Positions 8,873 to 18,772 of a DNA stretch of 64,000 bases are shown here, piece by piece; position 1 is the stretch's first letter, and each line of letters opens with the position of its first letter. The notes beneath the pieces are model-generated. The model made no database searches. It worked only from the letters and a program-made list of their open reading frames with translations, and was not told where the DNA came from. The stretch spans positions 451,342-515,341 of the forward strand of contig NZ_JAIOUV010000003.1 of NCBI RefSeq assembly GCF_019931145.1. The letters are read 5' to 3'. This DNA is from Marinicella meishanensis. GTDB lineage: Bacteria; Pseudomonadota; Gammaproteobacteria; Xanthomonadales; Marinicellaceae. A program made the translations under genes and the position numbers.

Positions 8873-9295
8873 ATGGAATTAACCAACATACTTAATACAA
8901 GACGGAAGAAAATCACCTTTTTAGTTGTTGTCTTATTATTGATTACCCAAATTTACTCTTGGTATCTGTTATCGAGTGGCAGTTGGTACAACGATCCAGG
9001 TAATCTGGGTTCTTACGATGGCTTGTCGTTCAAAACATGCTTGCAGTTTGATCGGAAAGGTTTGTTTATGTTGAAAGCTGACATCCCCGGTTTTCCCAAT
9101 TCGTTGCCTAGTGGTATCTTGGTGTTGAACAGTGTTAAATTGGCTTCAGAGAATGGAAAGGTCAGATTTTTTGTCAACCCGTTCACTTCTACTTTATCTG
9201 CAACCGTTACGAACCCAAAAACTTTGGCATTCAGGTCTCAACGATTTGTGTGGCAAACTACAAAATGCCAAAGCTTGCATCAAGCTAAGCCTTGA
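8873..9295 (+). CDS. Small single-pass membrane protein of unknown function
   Basis: From the ATG at 8873 the product is 140 residues; an upstream TTG at 8846 would add nine. A short basic N-terminus (NTRRKK) precedes one strong membrane helix 'ITFLVVVLLLITQIYSWYLL' (about 15-34). The rest is a soluble region of about 100 residues, predicted outside the cytoplasm, with Cys at 'FKTCLQF' and 'TTKCQS'. No family is recognised. Codon use is more AT-rich than in neighbours, suggesting an accessory gene. No good SD is seen, which lowers confidence. Confidence 0.5.
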   Translation: MELTNILNTRRKKITFLVVVLLLITQIYSWYLLSSGSWYNDPGNLGSYDGLSFKTCLQFDRKGLFMLKADIPGFPNSLPSGILVLNSVKLASENGKVRFFVNPFTSTLSATVTNPKTLAFRSQRFVWQTTKCQSLHQAKP

Positions 9296-9373
9296 GAACT
9301 GTAGATGTTATTATGTTGAGAATGGCTGTTTAAACACATGAGGTGAGTCAATGGATCATGATCTTTATCCGCA

Positions 9374-10027
9374 TCATCCAGAAAAATACCGATTGATTTT
9401 GCCTTTGAAAGGTTGGGTTAATTGGTCGTGATCGGGGGCGTTGGTTTGGGTGTGGGTGAAACCCAATGCGGTCATGGCTTTGCTGAATTTGGCATGGTAC
9501 CCACGACCGGGGTCGACAATGATGACTTCACAGACGGGTTTTGCGTGCTGGTTGATAAATTGTGACAGCAGTTGAATTTGTTGGGTTTCATAGAGCAGGT
9601 CACTGCCAATGATCAGGTCGAATTGGCCCAAACCGGTGTTTTGATTGTCCCAGCCGGTGCATAAAAAGGGGATGTCTTGGTCATCATTCAGGGCCGCGTT
9701 GTTGAGCAAGAATTCACCGGCTTTGGGGTGGTAATCCGTTGCAGTGATGTCATCGCTTCTGGCATTCAGCAGTAAACTGGAAAGCGCAATGCCACAACCC
9801 ACTTCTAATATCCTGAGTCCGGTGGTGTCCATGGTGTCCATCAAATGGGCCAATATTTGGCTGGAATCCCAGACCACGCCAAACAAAGGCCATTGTGATG
9901 AGGAGATGCCCAATGCTGCAGCCATTCCACCAGGATCGGAGAATTGTTGGCGGTCGCGCAGGGTTTTGATGTGGATGTCCTGTTGACTGAATTCTATGGT
10001 TTGATACTTGATGCGTAAAGTTGACAT
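9374..10027 (-). CDS. SAM-dependent methyltransferase (Methyltransf_16 / METTL-like)
   Basis: The 217-residue product is a class I methyltransferase. Motif I is 'LRILEVGCGIALSSLLL' (about 70-86) and motif II is 'ITATDYHP' (about 94-101). 'FDLIIGSDLLYETQQ' (about 135-149) matches the post-motif region of lysine or nicotinamide N-methyltransferase-like (METTL21/23, Methyltransf_16) enzymes. The N-terminal 'GVVWDSSQILAHLM' matches the substrate-proximal segment of that family. It is probably a protein methyltransferase, but the substrate cannot be read from the sequence. It stands alone, with gene-poor DNA upstream. Confidence 0.82.
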   Translation of the reverse strand: MSTLRIKYQTIEFSQQDIHIKTLRDRQQFSDPGGMAAALGISSSQWPLFGVVWDSSQILAHLMDTMDTTGLRILEVGCGIALSSLLLNARSDDITATDYHPKAGEFLLNNAALNDDQDIPFLCTGWDNQNTGLGQFDLIIGSDLLYETQQIQLLSQFINQHAKPVCEVIIVDPGRGYHAKFSKAMTALGFTHTQTNAPDHDQLTQPFKGKINRYFSG

Positions 10028-10604
10028 GGCTTGCTCGTTTCATTGTTATCGCAACAAGCCACCAAAAAAATTGAATCGCCACGTGGGATTGAAGCATGAT
10101 CAATCCTTCTTTGAATACCTGATTCATTATATACCAATTCTATCTGACCTATGGCACGCCACAAGTTTTGCATGAAAATGTGGTTGTGTATCGAATCAAC
10201 GCGGGCGGATCCTCTTATGCTGTCGAGGGTTGGCTGGATGGCCTTTATGCCAAGTCGACTTTGCGTTGATTGATGAGGTTGTTTGTTTCTTGGGAGATCA
10301 TGGCGTACATTTCGGATTGGAACTCAAACAGTTTGAAATTTTCTGCCATGATGTTGTTCAGGGCTCTGAATTGGGGTGATTCGATGTGATTTTTCGGTTG
10401 AGAAAAATCGACTGGTTGTTATTATTGGCTATTTTGGTGAATTCTCTGACCTCCACCGTCACCATCAGGCCAGTGGCACCGCATTGGTGGTGCCGCTGGC
10501 TGCTTGGGTGTGACACCGGTCACAAGTAATCGGTGATGAATTGAGTCAAAGAGGGTATTTGTGGCAGGATGGGTATTCTCAGTATGGTATGTGATGGTAT
10601 TGAA
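10028..10604. other. Gene-poor stretch with a possible gene remnant on the - strand
   Basis: No intact gene is supported. On the - strand a frame ending at TAA (10245-10247) stays open for about 57 codons, to about 10420, and reads like protein ('FKLFEFQSEMYAMISQE', 'NNLINQRKVDLA'). It has no good start at its 5' end, and the upstream continuation is in another frame. It may be the 3' end of a decayed gene. The rest shows nothing recognisable. Confidence 0.4.
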
Positions 10605-11582
10605 ATGAAATCAGGTATTTGGTGGTTCCTAGTTTGGTTGGGTATGTATGGTCAAATGGTGCATCAAACAGTCCAGGCCCAATCGGACCACGCGATCCGT
10701 TTTTATGGAACGGGTGTGGGGCCGCCCGGTCAGCAGGACCGCATCCTGATTCCAGTGGATGACAACCAAGCCGGGGCCAATTCAACGCCGTTGGATGTGG
10801 GTGGCGATTTCACCTTTGAGTTTTGGCTGAAAGGCCAATTGGCCGACAACGCCACGCAACACGCTGGCGGTGGCATTGAATTCAATGACTACAACTGGAT
10901 CGAAGGCAACATCGTCATTGACCGCGATGTGTGGTGTGGTACCGAACGCAACTTTGGTTTGAGCCTAATGGGCGGCAAGGTCCGTTTTGGTGTCGGTGAG
11001 GGCGATGCCGGTGGTTCGTCAGCCTGGACCATTGAAGGCAACGCCGATGTGCTCGATGGTCAGTGGCACCACATCGCGGCCATCCGCAATGCACAAGCCG
11101 GTCAATTGTCCATTGTGGTGGACGGGGTGTTGGATTTTGCCAGTTCCGCAGGTGTGTCCCAAGTCGACTTGTCATACCCTGATGCCGGCATTCCGGTCAC
11201 TGGAGACTGCAACACCGGTCAACTCACACCGTATGGTTGGTACCTGGTGTTGGCGGCAGAAAAACACGATGCCGGGTCGGCTTATCCGTCATACAACGGC
11301 TTCTTGGATGAGCTGCGGGTGTGGAATGTGGCCAGAACAGTGGCTGAAGTGGCGGCCGATCGCATGCGGGTGGTGTCCAATGCCACCCCAGGCTTGGTTG
11401 GGTATTATCGCTTTGAGGAGGGGCAGGGTGTGACGGTGTCTGACAGTTCCGCGACGTCTTCACCGGTGGGGACTTTGGTGGCCGGCACCGCCGGCAATGG
11501 TCAATGGGTCAGCCGCACAGACGATCCCAATAACACCGCACCGATCGGCGACCTGATTTTTGCTCATGGTTTTTCCAAGTAA
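10605..11582 (+). CDS. Secreted LamG/concanavalin-like domain protein
   Basis: From ATG 10605 the product is 325 residues with a signal peptide ending about TVQA|QS; in-frame ATGs at 10569 and 10584 are alternatives. The mature part is one LamG/laminin-G-3 type jelly-roll. Visible are 'FTFEFWLKGQ' (the DFTxExWxx start), 'DGQWHHIAAIRN' (the conserved WHHIA strand), 'LSIVVDGVLD', 'GFLDELRVWNVART' (the IDEVRIWN-type strand) and 'LVGYYRFEEGQG'. Such domains bind carbohydrate or protein ligands. The C-terminus 'DLIFAHGFSK' resembles the tail of the nuclease at 59-61 kb. It is convergent with the next gene, and the 3' ends overlap by 19 bases. Confidence 0.8.
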   Translation: MKSGIWWFLVWLGMYGQMVHQTVQAQSDHAIRFYGTGVGPPGQQDRILIPVDDNQAGANSTPLDVGGDFTFEFWLKGQLADNATQHAGGGIEFNDYNWIEGNIVIDRDVWCGTERNFGLSLMGGKVRFGVGEGDAGGSSAWTIEGNADVLDGQWHHIAAIRNAQAGQLSIVVDGVLDFASSAGVSQVDLSYPDAGIPVTGDCNTGQLTPYGWYLVLAAEKHDAGSAYPSYNGFLDELRVWNVARTVAEVAADRMRVVSNATPGLVGYYRFEEGQGVTVSDSSATSSPVGTLVAGTAGNGQWVSRTDDPNNTAPIGDLIFAHGFSK

Positions 11583-12745
11583 CAAGTCTGTGGATCGCGG
11601 TGGTCGCGGTCCGTCAGCTTGTGTTTTTCGTGCATGTACTTGGCCAGCAATTCCAGTTTTTTGATTTCATCGATCGGCAACAAATTGATTTCTTGGAACT
11701 TGGGGTCCAAAAAGTCACCGATCAATGATTCAGAGCGGCTGGCTGCGTTCAGACAGGCCACTTGCTCTTTGAAGCGGTTGTGGGTTTGCTGCACCGTTTG
11801 CAGCAGTTCTTGGTTGCCTTGGGCTTCATGCATGGCCATCAGCATGGCATAGCCCAATCCTTTGTGGCGAATGGTGTTGCTTTGATTGATCAGGATTTGG
11901 GTGATGTTCAAACACGCTTTGAAGTGCTTGGGCTGGGTTTTGCACAATTGATACAGGGGTTCCGGATTGGGGGTGTCAAACAAATGCACATAGGACAATT
12001 TGATGGAGGCGGGAAAATAAGCCGCCACCTGGGTGCGCAAATCTGCAGCACTGCTGGCTTGGAGGTCTGACAACAAGGCCTGGTCATCCATGAAGGCATC
12101 GATGGCACTGTCGGGGATGGGGTTGGCGGCCAAATATTGATCCAACTTGTCATTGAACGATTCGCTGATGAATAAAGTGGCGTGATTGAATTGGCTGGCC
12201 GCCATCAATTGCATGATGCGTTCGGTCAAGGCCTCGTTTTGTTGATTCAATGACAAGGTCAATGGCTGCCAATAGACCTGCAGGTTCTTGGTGTCCTCGG
12301 TCAGCTGTTGGTCCAATAAAGCACCGTGGTTACAGGCTTTTGCGATGGCGTCTTTGAAACACCAGTTGCGCAGCAACTCCATGGTGGCCTTAGACAAGTC
12401 ATTGCGTTGGATCATTTGGTTCAGCAAATTGATTTGTAACGCCAGGTTCTGTTGGGCTTGTTGCCGGGCCGCATCGGACGCATCCTGATTGGCGGCCTGG
12501 TCTGTATGGCGATTGACGGCTTGTAAGCTGCTGTTGAGCATGGCGGCCAAACCCAAGGCCATTTCATGGCTGTCGTCGGATTGCAACAGGTGTTCATTGA
12601 GTTGATTGAACCATTGCGCGTATTCGAGTTCAGCCATGGCCATTTGGTCGGCGGTCATGCGTTCGGCTTGGCTGGCAGCCGCTGTGGTGGCCGTGATCAG
12701 CCAGCAGGCCAGCCTCCAAGCCACAGTGATTGGGGTGGTTTTCAT
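11564..12745 (-). CDS. Exported alpha-helical protein of unknown function
   Basis: From the ATG at 12745 (AGGAG about eight bases upstream) the product is 393 residues; an in-frame extension towards 12961 would run back into recN and is rejected. The N-terminus (KTTPITVAWRLACWLITATTAAAS) is a signal peptide. The rest is almost entirely helical and Gln/Asn/Leu-rich, with scattered Cys ('NWCFKDAIAKACNHG', 'YQLCKTQPKHFKACLN', 'CLNAAS') that could form disulfides in the periplasm. No domain is recognised; a helical-repeat fold is possible. It lies 40 bases downstream of recN. Confidence 0.72.
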   Translation of the reverse strand: MKTTPITVAWRLACWLITATTAAASQAERMTADQMAMAELEYAQWFNQLNEHLLQSDDSHEMALGLAAMLNSSLQAVNRHTDQAANQDASDAARQQAQQNLALQINLLNQMIQRNDLSKATMELLRNWCFKDAIAKACNHGALLDQQLTEDTKNLQVYWQPLTLSLNQQNEALTERIMQLMAASQFNHATLFISESFNDKLDQYLAANPIPDSAIDAFMDDQALLSDLQASSAADLRTQVAAYFPASIKLSYVHLFDTPNPEPLYQLCKTQPKHFKACLNITQILINQSNTIRHKGLGYAMLMAMHEAQGNQELLQTVQQTHNRFKEQVACLNAASRSESLIGDFLDPKFQEINLLPIDEIKKLELLAKYMHEKHKLTDRDHRDPQTCYLEKP

Positions 12746-12785
12746 GACAGTGGGCTCCTGATGTGGGCGGGCATGGTCATGGTAT

Positions 12786-14468
12786 TCATGACCCGGTTTG
12801 TAAAAATTCTTTGGCTTGAGCCAAGGTGGCTTCGGTGATTTTTTGACCGCCAGACATGCGCGCCAGTTCCTCGATGCGCTGTGGCTGATCGAGGTGAGCC
12901 ACAGCCGATGTGGTGTGCTGGCCATGGCTGGATTTGCTGACCAACAAATGGTCATGAGCACAGCCGGCCACTTGTGGCAAGTGGGTCACGGCAAACACCT
13001 GATTGTGTTGGCTGAGTTGTTGCATGATTTGCCCCACTTTTTCGGCGGTGGCGCCACCGATGCCGGTGTCCACTTCATCAAACACAAACACCTGGTACTG
13101 GTTTTGTTGTTGGGTACTGACTTCAATGGCCAACGAAATCCGCGACAACTCACCACCCGAAGCGGTTTTGCTCAGCGGTTGGGCTTTTTGCCCTTTGTTG
13201 GCGGCGATCATGAATTCAATGTGGTCATTGCCATGGGTTTTGGCCGGCTCATCGGGACGGTGTTCAACCGCCACACTGAAACGGGCTTCGGGCAAGCCCA
13301 AATCGTGCACCATGGCGGTGATCTGCTGGCTCAACTGTTGGCCAGCATGGGTTCTTTGTGTCGACAACTTCAACGCCATTTGGCGGTAATCAGTCAGCGC
13401 TTGTTCCAATTGCTGTTGCAACTGGTCTTGGTTGTGGGCCAAGTCATGATGTTGTTGCAGGGTTTGTCCCAAAGTTTGGTGGTGATCGTGCAACAGTTCC
13501 GGCATCACCCCTTGTTTGCGGGCGATGTGCGTGATTTGTTCCAGGCGTTGTTCGATGTCTTGTAAATGGGCCGGGTCGTTGTCAATCTGTTCCAACTGGA
13601 CCAGAAGTTGTTGTTCGGCTTCTTGGACGTTGATCAATGCTTCATCCAACATTTGCCCGATGGCACTGAAATCCTGGCCTTTGGCGTGTTGCAACCGCTG
13701 TAAGACCTGTCCCAGTTGGGCCGATACGCTTTGCTCAGCCTGGCTGAGGGTGTGGATTGAGGCATCCATCACCTGTTGTAAATCCTGGGCATGGGCGGCG
13801 GTGGTCAAGGCTTGGTGCTGCGCTTCATATTCCCCTTCGCTCAATGCCAGTTGTTCCAATTCATCGTATTGATATTGCAACAGTTGCAGTTGTTCAGCAG
13901 ACAGGGAACCGGCAGCGGTGAGTTGGGCCATCTCTTGTTCGATGTGCTGGATTTGTTTGACCGCTTCCTGCACCTGTTTCAATAATAAGGCATGGTCGCC
14001 CGATTGATCCAGGATCTGCCGTTGGTTGTGGCTGTTGAGCAGTTTGATTTGGTCGTGCTGACCATGGATCTGTACCAGATGCTGGCTCAATTCCTTGACC
14101 AGGCCTGATGGGGTGGGGCGGCCATTGACCCATTGTTTGCTGCGGCCTTGTTGGTTGATGGTGCGGCGGATGATCAAGACATCGCCATCGGCCAGGTCTT
14201 GGTCTTGTAACCAACGGCGGGCGGCTTGGTTGTGTTCAATATTGAACTCAGCAATGATTTCCGTTTGTTCGCCAAAGGGCCCAATGCTTTGGCTGTCGGC
14301 CCGCTGTCCCAACGCCAAAGACAAGGCGCCAATGATGATGGACTTGCCGGCCCCGGTTTCACCGGTGAAAACCGTCATGCGGGGGTGAAAGTCCACTTCC
14401 AGGCGGTCAATCAAAACAAAATTCTCAATGAATAAAGTGTGCAGCATGTGGTGGTGAAACTGATCCAA
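12786..14468 (-). CDS. recN: DNA repair protein RecN (SMC-like ATPase)
   Basis: RecN is an SMC-like ATPase that gathers broken DNA ends for RecA-dependent repair. The product has Walker A 'FTGETGAGKSII' near the N-terminus, a long Gln-rich coiled-coil middle (about 150-370), the ABC signature 'TASGGELSRISLAIEV', and Walker B 'VFVFDEVDTGIGG'. The longest start is a TTG at 14468 with AAGGA seven bases upstream (560 residues). The ATG at 14447 gives the family-typical 'MLHTLFIENFVLID' and 553 residues but has no clear SD. The start region is divergent from grpE with only 86 bases between, so the heat-shock and recN promoters overlap. Confidence 0.95.
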   Translation of the reverse strand: MDQFHHHMLHTLFIENFVLIDRLEVDFHPRMTVFTGETGAGKSIIIGALSLALGQRADSQSIGPFGEQTEIIAEFNIEHNQAARRWLQDQDLADGDVLIIRRTINQQGRSKQWVNGRPTPSGLVKELSQHLVQIHGQHDQIKLLNSHNQRQILDQSGDHALLLKQVQEAVKQIQHIEQEMAQLTAAGSLSAEQLQLLQYQYDELEQLALSEGEYEAQHQALTTAAHAQDLQQVMDASIHTLSQAEQSVSAQLGQVLQRLQHAKGQDFSAIGQMLDEALINVQEAEQQLLVQLEQIDNDPAHLQDIEQRLEQITHIARKQGVMPELLHDHHQTLGQTLQQHHDLAHNQDQLQQQLEQALTDYRQMALKLSTQRTHAGQQLSQQITAMVHDLGLPEARFSVAVEHRPDEPAKTHGNDHIEFMIAANKGQKAQPLSKTASGGELSRISLAIEVSTQQQNQYQVFVFDEVDTGIGGATAEKVGQIMQQLSQHNQVFAVTHLPQVAGCAHDHLLVSKSSHGQHTTSAVAHLDQPQRIEELARMSGGQKITEATLAQAKEFLQTGS

Positions 14469-14496
14469 AAATGATCCTTAATTTTAACCAGACTGC

Positions 14497-14525
14497 CTTG
14501 AATTGTCATCCGTTAACACCATATA
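14497..14525 (+). promoter_or_regulatory. Candidate sigma-32 heat-shock promoter of grpE-dnaK-dnaJ
   Basis: CTTGAA (14497-14502), 14 bases, then CACCATATA (14517-14525) matches the sigma-32 pattern CTTGAAA-N11-16-CCCCATNT closely. It sits about 30 bases upstream of the grpE ATG, in front of the conserved heat-shock operon. This is a motif match only. Confidence 0.6.
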
Positions 14526-14554
14526 GCTGCCATTATTAAAATGCACTGTAGATT

Positions 14555-15184
14555 ATGACCGAGGAAAACGTGAATCAAGTTGAAGAGCCAGCCAACGAGG
14601 AACAACTGGAAGCCGCTGATGCCAATCAGGATGAGGCCAGTGACACCGAAGAAGTGGTGATTGCTGAGTTGGACGACGAAGAGCTGTCTGCTTTGGAACA
14701 AATGCAAGCCAAAATTGAAGCCCTGCAAGCTGAATTGGATGAAACCAAAGCCAAGCTGGCAGAGAAAGATGAAGAGGTGTTGCGGGTGGTGGCCGAAGGC
14801 ATGAACTTGCAAAAGCGGTTACAACGAGACTTGGACAACACCCGCAAGTTTGCCAACGACAAAATCATCAAAGCCATGATTCCGGTGATGGACAGCTTTG
14901 ACAAAGCGTTGGAAGTGATTGATGACGAAGCTTGTGAAGTGACCACCGAAGCAATGATCGAAGGGACCCAAAACACCCACAAGATCTTCGCCAAAGTGTT
15001 GCAAGACCACGGCATTGAAATTGTCAATCCAGTGGGCGAAAAATTTGATCCAGAGGTGCATGAAGCGATGAGCATGGTGCCGTCTGAAGAACACGAAAAA
15101 AACACCATCGTCAATGTGTTCCAAAAGGGCTATTTGTTGCATGGTCGGGTGGTTCGAGCGGCCATGGTGGTTGTGGCTCAGTGA
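14555..15184 (+). CDS. grpE: Nucleotide exchange factor GrpE
   Basis: GrpE releases ADP from DnaK. The product is 209 residues: an acidic, disordered N-terminus (about 1-45), the long dimerisation coiled coil (about 46-100, with 'EVLRVVAEGMNLQKRLQRDLDNTRKFAND'), a four-helix bundle, and the C-terminal beta-wing. The signature 'FDPEVHEAMSMVPSEEHEKNTIVNVFQKGYLLHGRVVRAAMVVV' is complete. It is the first gene of grpE-dnaK-dnaJ, 68 bases before dnaK and behind a sigma-32-like promoter. No strong SD precedes the ATG. Confidence 0.96.
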   Translation: MTEENVNQVEEPANEEQLEAADANQDEASDTEEVVIAELDDEELSALEQMQAKIEALQAELDETKAKLAEKDEEVLRVVAEGMNLQKRLQRDLDNTRKFANDKIIKAMIPVMDSFDKALEVIDDEACEVTTEAMIEGTQNTHKIFAKVLQDHGIEIVNPVGEKFDPEVHEAMSMVPSEEHEKNTIVNVFQKGYLLHGRVVRAAMVVVAQ

Positions 15185-15252
15185 GTTGAAAATTAAAAAA
15201 CCGGCCCAAAATAGTGGTCAGTTCAGAACAAAATATTTTTAGAGGTTAAAAA

Positions 15253-17172
15253 ATGTCAAAAGTAATAGGTATAGATTTAGGAACCACCAATTCCTGCGTC
15301 GCCATCATGGAAGGCAAAGACATCAAGGTGATTGAAAATTCCGAAGGGGATCGCACCACACCGTCTATTGTGGCCTTCACCGATGAGGGTAAAACCATCG
15401 TCGGACAAGCCGCCAAAAGACAGGCCGTGACCAATCCGGAAAACACCTTGTTTGCCATCAAACGCTTGATTGGACGCAAATTCAATGAAGACGTGGTGAA
15501 GAAAGACCAGGACATCGTGCCATACAAAATCATTGGCGCCGACAACGGTGATGCCTGGGTTGAAGTGCGCGGCAAAAAAATGGCGCCACAAGAGATTTCA
15601 GCCCGCATCCTGGAAAAAATGAAAGCCACCGCTGAAGATTACCTGGGTCATGATGTGACCCAAGCAGTCATCACCGTACCGGCTTATTTCAACGATTCGC
15701 AACGACAAGCCACCAAAGACGCCGGTAAAATCGCCGGCTTGGAAGTGAAGCGCATCATCAATGAGCCCACCGCTGCGGCTTTGGCTTATGGCATGGACAA
15801 AAAAGGCGGCGACCGCACCATCGCGGTTTACGACTTGGGTGGTGGTACCTTCGATATCTCCATCATAGAAATTGCCGACATTGACGGTGAACAACAATTT
15901 GAAGTGTTGGCCACCAACGGTGACACCTTCCTGGGTGGAGAAGATTTCGACAACCGTGTGATGGACTATCTGGTCGAAGAATTCAAAAAAGACCAGGGCG
16001 TTGATCTGAAGAATGATCCATTGGCCCTGCAGCGTTTGAAAGAAGCGGCTGAGAAAGCCAAAATTGAATTGTCCACGTTGGATCAAACCGAAGTGAACTT
16101 GCCATACATCACCGCCGATGCCTCCGGTCCCAAGCACATGAACGTGAAAATCACCCGTTCCAAGTTGGAATCATTGGTTGAGGACTTGGTGAAACGCACC
16201 GTCGCGCCGTGTGAGACCGCGATCAAAGATGCCGGCATCTCCTTGGGTGAGATCTCGGACGTGATTTTGGTCGGTGGCCAAACCCGCATGCCAGCCGTGC
16301 AAGCCATTGTGGAACAAACCTTTGGTAAAAAGCCACGCAAAGACGTCAACCCAGACGAAGCCGTGGCCATGGGTGCCGCGGTCCAAGGTGGCGTGTTGTC
16401 CGGTGATGTGAAAGACGTGTTGCTGTTGGACGTGACACCTTTGTCTCTGGGCATCGAAACCATGGGCGGTGTGATGACCAAGTTGATCGAGAAAAACACC
16501 ACCATTCCGACCAAAGCATCACAGGTGTTCTCCACCGCTGAAGACAACCAATCAGCCGTGACTGTACATGTGTTGCAAGGTGAGCGTGAAGTGGCCCATG
16601 CCAACAAGTCTTTGGGTCAATTCAATCTGGAAGGCATTGCGGCGGCCCCCCGAGGCATGCCACAGATCGAAGTAACTTTCGACATCGACGCCAACGGCAT
16701 CATCCACGTCTCGGCCAAAGACAAAGCCACCGGTAAAGAACAACGCATTGAGATCAAAGCCGGTTCTGGTTTGTCGGATGATGAAATCGAAGCGATGATC
16801 AAAGACGCCGAATTGAATGCCGATAAAGACAAAGCGTTCAAAGAGTTGTCACAATCCAGAAACGCCGCCGATGCCATGGCGCATTCGGCCAAGCAAATGC
16901 TGGAAGAGCACAAAGAAATCATTGACGAAGGCGAAAAAGCGGCCATCGAGAAAGCCATCGAAGCGGTGGAAAAAGCCGCCAAAGAGGACGACAAAGCCGC
17001 CATCGACAGCGCCAATGAGGCCTTACAAGCGGCCATGCAGCCGGTGATGATGAAAGTACAACAAGCCGCACAAGCACAACAACAAGCCGAACCCACTGCC
17101 GAGGCAGCCGACGGCAACGACGATGTGGTTGATGCTGAGTTCGAAGAAGTCAACGAAGACGACAAGAAGTGA
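15253..17172 (+). CDS. dnaK: Chaperone DnaK (Hsp70)
   Basis: DnaK is the ATP-dependent Hsp70. The length is 639 residues. The N-terminal ATPase domain has '[13 protein letters not shown]' (phosphate 1), '[13 protein letters not shown]' (phosphate 2), and '[15 protein letters not shown]' (adenosine). The substrate domain follows the linker '[19 protein letters not shown]'. The C-terminal lid is helical, and the tail ends in the acidic DnaK type (EEVNEDDKK). An SD AGAGG precedes the ATG. It works with GrpE and DnaJ encoded on either side. Confidence 0.98.
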   Translation: MSKVIGIDLGTTNSCVAIMEGKDIKVIENSEGDRTTPSIVAFTDEGKTIVGQAAKRQAVTNPENTLFAIKRLIGRKFNEDVVKKDQDIVPYKIIGADNGDAWVEVRGKKMAPQEISARILEKMKATAEDYLGHDVTQAVITVPAYFNDSQRQATKDAGKIAGLEVKRIINEPTAAALAYGMDKKGGDRTIAVYDLGGGTFDISIIEIADIDGEQQFEVLATNGDTFLGGEDFDNRVMDYLVEEFKKDQGVDLKNDPLALQRLKEAAEKAKIELSTLDQTEVNLPYITADASGPKHMNVKITRSKLESLVEDLVKRTVAPCETAIKDAGISLGEISDVILVGGQTRMPAVQAIVEQTFGKKPRKDVNPDEAVAMGAAVQGGVLSGDVKDVLLLDVTPLSLGIETMGGVMTKLIEKNTTIPTKASQVFSTAEDNQSAVTVHVLQGEREVAHANKSLGQFNLEGIAAAPRGMPQIEVTFDIDANGIIHVSAKDKATGKEQRIEIKAGSGLSDDEIEAMIKDAELNADKDKAFKELSQSRNAADAMAHSAKQMLEEHKEIIDEGEKAAIEKAIEAVEKAAKEDDKAAIDSANEALQAAMQPVMMKVQQAAQAQQQAEPTAEAADGNDDVVDAEFEEVNEDDKK

Positions 17173-17226
17173 ACTTGTGATGATCGGACCCCAACCACTG
17201 GTCCGGTCACAGGTTAACCGCCAACG

Positions 17227-17259
17227 AATACCGCCGCGGAACCCTTCTGTGGCGGTATT
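17227..17259 (+). other. Hairpin between dnaK and dnaJ
   Basis: A perfect 9-bp stem AATACCGCC (17227-17235) / GGCGGTATT (17251-17259) with a 15-base loop lies in the 116-base dnaK-dnaJ gap. There is no T run, so it is more likely a processing or partial-attenuation structure than a full terminator. This would fit lower dnaJ than dnaK expression. Confidence 0.6.
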
Positions 17260-17288
17260 TGACATTGAAGTGAATTAAAAAAACCGTT

Positions 17289-18431
17289 ATGGCACAAAAA
17301 GATCTGTACGAAATATTGGGCATTCAAAAATCGGCCACCCAGGCCGAAATCAAGAAAGCGTTCAAACGCACGGCCATGAAATACCATCCCGATCGCAACG
17401 CGGAAGACCCGTCAGCGCAAGACAAATTCAAAGAAGCGCAAATGGCTTATGAAATCTTGAAAGATGAAAGCAAACGCCAGGCCTATGATCAATACGGTTT
17501 TGATGCCGTCAGCGGCCAAGGTGCCAGGGGTCCCGGTGGCTTTGGTGGTGGTTTCCAAGGCGATGTGGGTGACATCTTTGGCGACATCTTCAGTGACATT
17601 TTTGGCGGTGGTCGCCGCGGTGGCCGGTCTGCCGGACCCCAGCGCGGACGCGATGTCCAGATCGAAATGACGGTAGAGTTGGAAGAGGCCATCAACGGCG
17701 TCAACAAAGAAATCAACATCCCCACCATGGTCAGTTGTGATCCTTGTAATGGCACCGGCTCCAAAGACGGCGAGAAGAAAACCTGTCAAACCTGTAATGG
17801 CATGGGCCAAGTGCGCATGCAACAAGGCATGTTCTCGGTGCAACAAACCTGTCCGGATTGTCGTGGCCAAGGCCAAGTCATCAGTAACCCTTGTGGTTCA
17901 TGCGGTGGTCAAGGCCGCAAACAAGAGAAACGCAAGCTCAATGTCAAAATCCCGGCTGGCGTCGATCAAGGCGATCGCATCCGCTTGTCGGGCAAAGGCG
18001 AAGCCGGACCAATGGGTGGCCCCGCCGGTGATTTGTATGTGGACATTCATGTGTTGCCTCACAAAATTTTTCAACGTGATGGCGATTCGCTGTATTGCGA
18101 GATGCCGATTGACTTTGTCACCGCCTGTTTGGGTGGTGAGATCAAAATCCCCACTTTGTCCGGTGAGGTGATATTGAAAGTACCGGCCGAAACCCAGTCA
18201 GGCAAGCAGTTCCGCTTGCGCGGCAAAGGTGTCAAATCGGTGCGTTCACACAGCACCGGTGATCTGTTCTGTCGGGTCAATGTCGAAACCCCGGTGAACT
18301 TGTCCAGCGAACAAAAAGAGCTGCTGGAAAAACTGAATCAAACCATCAAAGCCGCGGGTGACAAAAACAACCCACGACGCAAGGGTTGGTTCGACAACGT
18401 CAAATCTTTTTTGGACAAAATGACCGGATGA
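17289..18431 (+). CDS. dnaJ: Chaperone DnaJ (Hsp40)
   Basis: DnaJ is the J-domain partner that loads clients on DnaK. The product is 380 residues. The J domain (about 1-70) has the HPD motif in '[10 protein letters not shown]'. The G/F region is '[20 protein letters not shown]'. The four zinc-finger repeats are complete ([32 protein letters not shown], about 147-210), followed by the two client-binding beta domains. It is the third gene of the heat-shock operon and is convergent with the small secreted protein downstream. Confidence 0.98.
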   Translation: MAQKDLYEILGIQKSATQAEIKKAFKRTAMKYHPDRNAEDPSAQDKFKEAQMAYEILKDESKRQAYDQYGFDAVSGQGARGPGGFGGGFQGDVGDIFGDIFSDIFGGGRRGGRSAGPQRGRDVQIEMTVELEEAINGVNKEINIPTMVSCDPCNGTGSKDGEKKTCQTCNGMGQVRMQQGMFSVQQTCPDCRGQGQVISNPCGSCGGQGRKQEKRKLNVKIPAGVDQGDRIRLSGKGEAGPMGGPAGDLYVDIHVLPHKIFQRDGDSLYCEMPIDFVTACLGGEIKIPTLSGEVILKVPAETQSGKQFRLRGKGVKSVRSHSTGDLFCRVNVETPVNLSSEQKELLEKLNQTIKAAGDKNNPRRKGWFDNVKSFLDKMTG

Positions 18432-18439
18432 TTGCCTGA

Positions 18440-18772
18440 TCAATCGTCACTGTTCGAGATCACAGTGGCTTTGATTTCAAAGTGATAATCACCATCAATC
18501 AACTGGTTTCTCACCAAGATCAATGACTGGAACATCTGCGATTGATCCAAGGCGGACATGAATTCAGCCACATCAGACAATGCCGGGGCTTGTCCGGTGA
18601 ACTTTTTCACTTTCTGCATGGTGGTTTCGACCTGCAAAGCAATGGGCATTTGTTGCCATATGTGGCGCAAGTCTTGATCTTCGTTGGCGCTGGGTTCTGC
18701 ACCCTGCGAGGCTGTCATCAGTGTGGCGGTTGTCATCAAGGTCAGCAATGAGCCGATGAAGGTGGTTTTCAT
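18440..18772 (-). CDS. Small exported protein of unknown function
   Basis: The 110-residue product starts with a signal peptide (KTTFIGSLLTLMTTATLMTASQG|AE), behind GGAG eight bases from the ATG. The mature ~85 residues are mostly helical ('HIWQQMPIALQVETTMQKVKKF') with a beta-like C-terminus ('YHFEIKATVISNSDD'). No family is recognised. Its 3' end lies 8 bases from that of dnaJ, convergent. Confidence 0.7.
   Translation of the reverse strand: MKTTFIGSLLTLMTTATLMTASQGAEPSANEDQDLRHIWQQMPIALQVETTMQKVKKFTGQAPALSDVAEFMSALDQSQMFQSLILVRNQLIDGDYHFEIKATVISNSDD

Noticed and set aside
12746..12961. Longer N-terminus for the helical exported protein
   Set aside because: It would lie inside recN; the ATG at 12745 has a good SD and a signal peptide.
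16083..17210. Ser/Ala-rich - strand frames opposite dnaK
   Set aside because: Low-complexity shadows of a highly conserved gene.
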